64,000 nucleotides of DNA from Sphingobium sp. Z007 (GTDB lineage Bacteria; Pseudomonadota; Alphaproteobacteria; Sphingomonadales; Sphingomonadaceae): positions 470,001 through 534,000 of the forward strand of contig NZ_FBXK01000001.1 of assembly GCF_900013425.1 (NCBI RefSeq), given 5' to 3'. Both the position numbers and the translations under genes were made by a program. Shown here piece after piece: positions 59,722 to 64,000 of the stretch; position 1 is the first letter of the stretch; each line of letters starts with the position of its first letter. The notes under the pieces were generated by a model. The model saw only the letters and a list, made by a program, of their open reading frames with translations, made no database searches and was not told the DNA's origin.

Positions 59722-60525
59722 TCAGCGCGCGGTCCATCCGCCATCGACCACGACTTCACTGCCGGTCATATAACTGGCGTCGTCACTGGCGAGGAAAGCG
59801 ACGACCTTACCGATCTCGACCGGCTGGGCCAGCCGCTTGATCGGCGTCGTCGCCGCCATGCCGTCGATAAGCTCCTGCGCCGTTACCCCATCGCGTTCGG
59901 CCCAGCGCGCCATGCCCTGATGCAGCAGCGGCGTTTCAACAAAACCGGGATGGATGCTGTTCACCCGGATCGGAATGCCCGCATCGGCGAACTCCAGCGC
60001 GTTGGACTTGCTGAACAGCCGCACTGCGCCCTTCGACGCATTATAGGCCGACACGTCGCCCATGCCGACCAGCCCCATGATCGAGCTGACATTGACTATG
60101 CTAGAGCCATAGGGCGTGCTGGCCCCGGCCTTGGCGAGCAAAGGCTGGAACGTCTTGGTGCCCAGGAAAACGGTATCGACGTTGAGTGTCATCAACCGTC
60201 GCCAGTCGGCCAGCGCGAGATCCTGCACCTTGCCGGTCAGGTCCGACCCGACATTGTTGACCAATATGTCGAGATGGCCGAAATCCCGCTCGACCTGCGC
60301 CCGCGCCGCGATCCAAGCATCCTCCTGCGTGGCGTCCAGCTGAATATAGCTGGCGTTTTCGATAGTATCGATTGCCGCTACGGCCTCGGCGCTGTCGGCA
60401 GCATCCAGATCGGTGATGACGACGCTCGCGCCATCGGCCGCCAGGCAGGCGCAGATGGCGCGGCCAATGCCCCGCAACCCCCCGGAAACCAAAGCAATAC
60501 GTCCGTCCAAGCGGCCTGCGCCCAT
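59722..60525 (-). CDS. Short-chain dehydrogenase/reductase
   Basis: A 267-residue classical SDR starting MGAGRLDGRIALVSGG at 60525, with GCGAGG ahead; a much longer open frame upstream has no homology. VSGGLRGIGRAI is the cofactor loop, NNVGSDL follows, YNASKGAVRLFSKSNALEFA carries Tyr-x3-Lys, and EVVVDGGWTAR ends it. The segment after the active site, IPIRVNSIHPGFVETPL, is nearly the same as in the SDR at 58914 (LPIRVNSVHPGGIDTNM). The two genes form a minus-strand pair that is divergent from a TonB receptor gene. Confidence 0.88.
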   Translation of the reverse strand: MGAGRLDGRIALVSGGLRGIGRAICACLAADGASVVITDLDAADSAEAVAAIDTIENASYIQLDATQEDAWIAARAQVERDFGHLDILVNNVGSDLTGKVQDLALADWRRLMTLNVDTVFLGTKTFQPLLAKAGASTPYGSSIVNVSSIMGLVGMGDVSAYNASKGAVRLFSKSNALEFADAGIPIRVNSIHPGFVETPLLHQGMARWAERDGVTAQELIDGMAATTPIKRLAQPVEIGKVVAFLASDDASYMTGSEVVVDGGWTAR

Positions 60526-60615
60526 ATCCTCGCCTTTCCCATGTCGGGCCGATGTCTGCCCCTCATTCCAGACGATTGTTGTCCGCTTATGTCGGGCGCG
60601 CAACACCTGCGGCTT

Positions 60616-60645
60616 TTGACAGGGTGACCCGGTACAGCGCCGGGT
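60616..60645. promoter_or_regulatory. Possible promoter element and dyad upstream of the TonB receptor gene
   Basis: TTGACA at 60616-60621 is a perfect -35-like hexamer on the plus strand. Six bases later ACCCGG-TACAGCG-CCGGGT (60627-60645) is a perfect 6-bp dyad. A repressor bound there would block the promoter. A convincing -10 box at the right distance is not seen. Confidence 0.35.
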
Positions 60646-60775
60646 GCATGCCGCCATCGTCGGTAGGCTGCCCCTCACGGCAATAGTGGGGGCAAGGCAG
60701 CGGGGCCGGGACATTGCATCGAGACAAGCGGGGCATCGGACTTTGCGCGATCGATCAAGGGGAGAGGGCATCATC

Positions 60776-63241
60776 ATGACTATCGCTATTACGCGTCGGG
60801 CTATGGAATTAGGTGGAAGCGTAATGGCGCTTTCGCTGGCGTGTGCCACGCCCGCGCTGGCGCAGGATGCGCCCGCGCCGCAGGCGGCGGACGTAGCCTC
60901 GCCCCAGGGCGGCCTGACCGACATCGTCGTCACCGCGCGCAAACGAGCGGAAAGCGTGCAGGACGTGCCGGTCGCCGTCACCGCCCTGTCGGCCGAACTG
61001 ATCGCCAAGCAGGATTTGACCTCGATCGAAAAGATCGCGGCGCGGACCCCCAACCTCAATGTCGGTCGCGCCTCCAACGGGTCGGGCGCGCAGCTTACTT
61101 TGCGCGGTATCGGGTCTTCGTCCACTTCGATCGGGATCGAACAGTCGGTCGCGGTGGTGGTGGACGGCGTGTATTATGGCCAGGGGCGGATCATCAACGA
61201 AGGCTTCTTCGATCTTGGGCGGGTGGAAATCCTCAAAGGCCCGCAGGCGCTGTTCTTTGGCAAGAACGCCACGGCCGGCGTTATTTCGCTGACCAGCGCC
61301 GATCCGGGCGCGACGCAGGAGATCAAGCTGCGCGCGGGTTACGAATTCAATGCGCAGCAGGTGCAGTTGGAAGGCGTCTATTCGACCCCGCTCACCGATA
61401 CGCTGGGCCTGCGCGTCGCCGTGCGCGGGTCGAAAATGTATGAAGGCTATTACCGGAACGTCGCGGCGCCCTTCAACTATGCGACCCTGGACGTGGCGAC
61501 CGGCGCGGCGGTTAGCGTCGTCGCCAATCCTGCCCCGGAGGATCAGCCTGGCGAAAAGGAATTGCTGGGCCGCATCACTCTGAAATGGGAACCGACGGAC
61601 CGTTTCACCGCGACGCTGAAAGGGTCGGGCACCTATAACAAGACCAATAATAACAGCTGGAACTATGTTGCCTTCAACTGTCCGTCGGGGGTCAGCCAAT
61701 TGAACGGCTACACCTGCAAACGCGACTTCATCGGGCATCAGAACAAGCTGCCTGCCGAGTTCGCGGCGCAAATCCCCTATGCCAAGGAGGATGGCAGCCT
61801 CTATAATCGCTACAAGAGCTGGGCGGTCACGGCGAACCTCAATTATGAGGTGGACGATGTCACGCTGACGTCCGTCACCAACTATAATTGGAACAACAAT
61901 CAGTGGGCCTGCGCCTGCGATTTCCAGTCCAGTCCTGCGTCCAACTGGGCAACGGAAAATTCGACCTATCACGCTTTCTCGTCCGAATTTCGCGCGCTCA
62001 CGACCTTCGATGCGCCGATCAACCTGATGGTCGGGGCGCTCTATCAAAAGACCAAGCGGACCTTCGACCAATATATCGTGCTGGCGGGCCTGACCAACAG
62101 CGCGGCCGCGCCGGAGGACGAATATCTCGCCACGCGCAAGACCAGCTTCACCGATGGCGAGACGATCGCGGCGTTCGGGCAGGTGACGTGGAAGATATTG
62201 CCCACGGTCGAGGTCGCGGGCGGCGTGCGTTATACGCATGAGACCAAGGACAGCTTCTTCACCCAGCCCTATAATAATCCGGGCCTGACCAGTATTTTCC
62301 GGCCGCAGGACGACCCGGACGGGCTGGGCGTGGTGACGGCGAACCAAGTGTTCAACAATTGGTCGCCCGAAGCCACGATCACCTGGAAGCCAAGCGCTGA
62401 CCTGCTGGTCTATGGCGCGTACAAGACCGCCTATAAATCGGGCGGCTTTTCCAATGGCGGCATCAACAGCAAGCTGTCCAGCGTGCCGTTCGACGACCTG
62501 ACCTTCGACCCGGAAAAGGCGAGCGGGTTCGAAGCGGGGATCAAATCGACGCTGATGGACAATCAGTTGCGCCTGAACCTGGGCATCTACACCTATGGCT
62601 ACAGCAATCTCCAGGTCGATTTCTTCAATTCGCCGATCTTCGCCTTCCAGACGCTGACGGCCGATGCCCGCACCAAGGGCGTGGAACTGGAGTTCGAATA
62701 TGCCCCGCGCAGCGCGTCGGGCCTCAATCTCCATGGTTCGATCAACTATAACCGCGCGCGTTACACCGATTTCCCCGACGCGCCCTGCTATGCGGGGCAG
62801 AGCCAGGCGGAAGGGTGCAATGTCGTCGTCGGCGCGGCCTTCCGCCAGAATCTGAAGGGCCAGCCCTTGTCGGTCGCGCCGGAATGGACCGGCACGCTGG
62901 GGGCGTCCTATGACATGGTGCTGGCCAACGGCATGACGCTGGGCCTGAACGCAGACGCGCGCTACAGCGACTCCTATCTGGCGTCGGGCTTCGGCAGCCT
63001 GGATTCCAGGCAGGGCAGCTATGTCACGATCGACGCGGGCATGCGGTTGGGCACGGAGGATGAACGGTGGCAGATCGCGCTGATCGGCAAGAATCTGACC
63101 AACCGCTTCTATGTGACCGGCGCAGTGGATGGTCCCTCGACCGGCGGCGCGTCGGGCGGGCTGACATCTGCCCATGCCGACCAGCTGGGCTTCGGCACGC
63201 TGCCCCGGACCGTGATGCTACAGGTTTCGACCAAATTCTGA
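60776..63241 (+). CDS. TonB-dependent outer-membrane receptor
   Basis: An 821-residue receptor. The ATG at 60776 follows GGGGAGAGGG, and the signal peptide ends PALAQD. The plug has TDIVVTARKRAESVQDVPVAV and VEILKGPQALFFGKNATAGVISL; the final strand is RTVMLQVSTKF. It resembles the receptors of sphingomonad carbon-source uptake systems and shares this plug type with those at 11335 and 20768. It is divergent from two SDR genes and followed 22 bp later by a SnoaL-like gene, so it is likely co-regulated with enzymes that process its cargo. Confidence 0.92.
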   Translation: MTIAITRRAMELGGSVMALSLACATPALAQDAPAPQAADVASPQGGLTDIVVTARKRAESVQDVPVAVTALSAELIAKQDLTSIEKIAARTPNLNVGRASNGSGAQLTLRGIGSSSTSIGIEQSVAVVVDGVYYGQGRIINEGFFDLGRVEILKGPQALFFGKNATAGVISLTSADPGATQEIKLRAGYEFNAQQVQLEGVYSTPLTDTLGLRVAVRGSKMYEGYYRNVAAPFNYATLDVATGAAVSVVANPAPEDQPGEKELLGRITLKWEPTDRFTATLKGSGTYNKTNNNSWNYVAFNCPSGVSQLNGYTCKRDFIGHQNKLPAEFAAQIPYAKEDGSLYNRYKSWAVTANLNYEVDDVTLTSVTNYNWNNNQWACACDFQSSPASNWATENSTYHAFSSEFRALTTFDAPINLMVGALYQKTKRTFDQYIVLAGLTNSAAAPEDEYLATRKTSFTDGETIAAFGQVTWKILPTVEVAGGVRYTHETKDSFFTQPYNNPGLTSIFRPQDDPDGLGVVTANQVFNNWSPEATITWKPSADLLVYGAYKTAYKSGGFSNGGINSKLSSVPFDDLTFDPEKASGFEAGIKSTLMDNQLRLNLGIYTYGYSNLQVDFFNSPIFAFQTLTADARTKGVELEFEYAPRSASGLNLHGSINYNRARYTDFPDAPCYAGQSQAEGCNVVVGAAFRQNLKGQPLSVAPEWTGTLGASYDMVLANGMTLGLNADARYSDSYLASGFGSLDSRQGSYVTIDAGMRLGTEDERWQIALIGKNLTNRFYVTGAVDGPSTGGASGGLTSAHADQLGFGTLPRTVMLQVSTKF

Positions 63242-63263
63242 CGGGAACGCAAGGGAGACGAGC

Positions 63264-63683
63264 ATGGACGCCGAACGCTACGCGGCCCTCAAGGGTCAGA
63301 TCGACCATCTCTATTCCCTGACCGGCACCGGCCAGTGGGATAAGGTCGAGGCACTTCTGACCGACGACTTCAAGATCGTGGAGGCAGAAACGCTGCCCTT
63401 CGGCGGCGTCTATGAAGGCAAGGGCGCCTTGCAGGCGCTCTTCACCAAGGTCTTCGCCTTCTGGGAAGACCCGGCGCTGGATTATAAGGATATCGCGATA
63501 TCGGAGGATAATATCATCGTCCTCCTCTCCTTCCACGCGACGTCGCGCTTCAATGGCGAACGGCTGGAAATGCCCTTGTGCGAAGTATTCCACCTGCGCG
63601 ACGGCAAGTTCAGCGGCATCACCCCCTATTATTTCGATACGGCGGCGATCTGCCGCGCGACCGGCACGCCGGTCGATCGCTGA
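63264..63683 (+). CDS. SnoaL-like/NTF2-fold protein
   Basis: A 139-residue protein with a SnoaL-like fold: QIDHLYSLTGTGQWDKVEALLTDDFKIVEAETLPFGG then GKGALQALFTKVFAFWED, and a C-terminal CEVFHLRDGKFSGITPYYFDTAAI. The last part, with the conserved Tyr-Phe-Asp, is typical of the ketosteroid-isomerase-like subgroup (PF12680), which can act as isomerase or hydrolase. GGGAGACGAG precedes its ATG. Lying directly after the TonB receptor gene, it is probably part of the same transcription unit and acts early on the imported compound. The catalytic residues were not established. Confidence 0.82.
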   Translation: MDAERYAALKGQIDHLYSLTGTGQWDKVEALLTDDFKIVEAETLPFGGVYEGKGALQALFTKVFAFWEDPALDYKDIAISEDNIIVLLSFHATSRFNGERLEMPLCEVFHLRDGKFSGITPYYFDTAAICRATGTPVDR

Positions 63684-63693
63684 CATCCCATGC

Positions 63694-63719
63694 GCCGCCT
63701 GCCATTTATAGCAGGCGGC
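63694..63719 (+). terminator. Hairpin after the SnoaL-like gene
   Basis: GCCGCCTGC and GCAGGCGGC form a perfect 9-bp stem with an 8-base loop, beginning about 10 bases past the stop. The following AAAGGG has no T run, so termination is uncertain. Confidence 0.4.
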
Positions 63720-63784
63720 AAAGGGCTTGCACCTTGCCATGATGGCCGCAAACAGGCGTAATCGGGCGAGAGGATGATGAGCAT

Positions 63785-64000
63785 ATGAGCAATTTGGCGG
63801 GCAAGGTGGCACTGGTCACCGGCGGGACGTCGGGCATTGGCAAGGCGACGGTGGAGCGCCTGTCCGCAGACGGCGCCCACGTGATCTTCACCGGATCGAA
63901 CGAAGCCGCCGCTGCCGCGATCACCGCCGCGACCGGCGCCACTTTCCTCAAGAGCCGGGTGCAGGAGCCGGCCGACTGGGCGCGGTTCGATGCGCTGGTC
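63785..64000 (+). CDS. Short-chain dehydrogenase/reductase, 3' end beyond the window
   Basis: The first 72 codons of an [42 protein letters not shown] contains the NAD(P)-binding TGGTSGIG loop; the catalytic Tyr-Lys lies outside the window. A GAGAGGATGATGAG leader supplies a ribosome site, though the ATG at 63785 is close to it. It follows the SnoaL-like gene and a hairpin in the same direction. Full length would be about 250 residues. No substrate can be inferred. Confidence 0.85.
   Translation, partial: MSNLAGKVALVTGGTSGIGKATVERLSADGAHVIFTGSNEAAAAAITAATGATFLKSRVQEPADWARFDALV

Noticed and set aside
60809..63175. 788-codon minus-strand open frame opposite the last TonB receptor gene
   Set aside because: Same antisense shadow effect, Arg/Gly/Ala-rich, no family pattern.
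1..64000. CRISPR arrays, prophage or replication origin
   Set aside because: No regularly spaced repeats, phage structural genes, integrase, dnaA/rep genes or iteron clusters were seen.

Overview
The window looks like a chromosomal or megaplasmid catabolic region from a sphingomonad (Sphingobium/Novosphingobium/Sphingomonas-like alphaproteobacterium). The reasons are uniformly high GC, four long TonB-dependent receptors with sphingomonad-style signal peptides, many Rieske oxygenases, SDRs, SnoaL-like proteins and CoA-pathway enzymes, a CYP108-type P450, and the palindrome built around TTCGACAGGCTCAG that is common between genes in this group. No rRNA, tRNA, CRISPR array or replication gene was seen. 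Most assignments rest on reading motifs and on memory of families, not on database searches.

Layout. 1-3.9 kb: the end of a CaiB-type CoA-transferase, a frameshifted YciI-like gene, an acyl-CoA dehydrogenase and a divergent LysR regulator with two DNA-binding domains. 3.9-11.1 kb (minus strand): a phthalate-dioxygenase-like Rieske oxygenase and its reductase, an aromatic-acid-type MFS transporter, a GMC alcohol oxidoreductase, an aldehyde dehydrogenase and a small HTH protein. 11.3-15.6 kb (plus): TonB receptor, SDR and a VanA-like Rieske oxygenase. 15.7-17.5 kb: an intact MerR regulator, a broken aryl-alcohol dehydrogenase tail, and a decayed second MerR copy. 17.8-31.1 kb (plus): CYP108-like P450, aldehyde dehydrogenase, TonB receptor, then a duplicated three-gene module (CrtC/DUF7064-like protein, APH-type kinase, small LvaB-like partner), a MmgE/PrpD protein and a zinc alcohol dehydrogenase. 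31.1-39.9 kb is a seam between catabolic blocks: tyrosine phosphatase, relics of an IS5-like and an IS256-family element, a TonB receptor divergent from a PhoD phosphatase with a Pho-box-like repeat, a DUF2236 protein and a DUF3072 protein.

40.2-44.3 kb (plus): a Rieske oxygenase operon with SnoaL, two SDRs and a sugar-isomerase-like protein. 44.4-50.7 kb (minus): a six-gene operon of DUF35 protein, thiolase-like enzyme, acyl-CoA dehydrogenase and AcoABC-like 2-oxoacid dehydrogenase E1-alpha, E1-beta and E2. 50.9-54.7 kb: a LuxR regulator, a second acyl-CoA dehydrogenase type, an MDR reductase and a lone Rieske ferredoxin. 54.8-64 kb: ThuA-like protein, SDRs, an acyl-CoA synthetase operon with SnoaL and ABM proteins, a fourth TonB receptor, and a further SnoaL/SDR pair cut by the window end.

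Taken together the genes could import a hydrophobic cyclic substrate (terpenoid-, steroid- or aromatic-like) through TonB receptors, oxidise it with P450 and Rieske enzymes, convert alcohols to acids, activate these with CoA, and shorten them by beta-oxidation and by retro-aldol or thiolytic cleavage. The substrate cannot be read from sequence. The most unusual parts are the duplicated kinase module, which resembles a split ACAD10/11 or LvaAB system, and the thiolase-like/DUF35/acyl-CoA dehydrogenase set, which resembles the steroid side-chain Ltp2 system. An AATGGTCC(G/T)ACC-type operator candidate occurs in three of the promoter regions.
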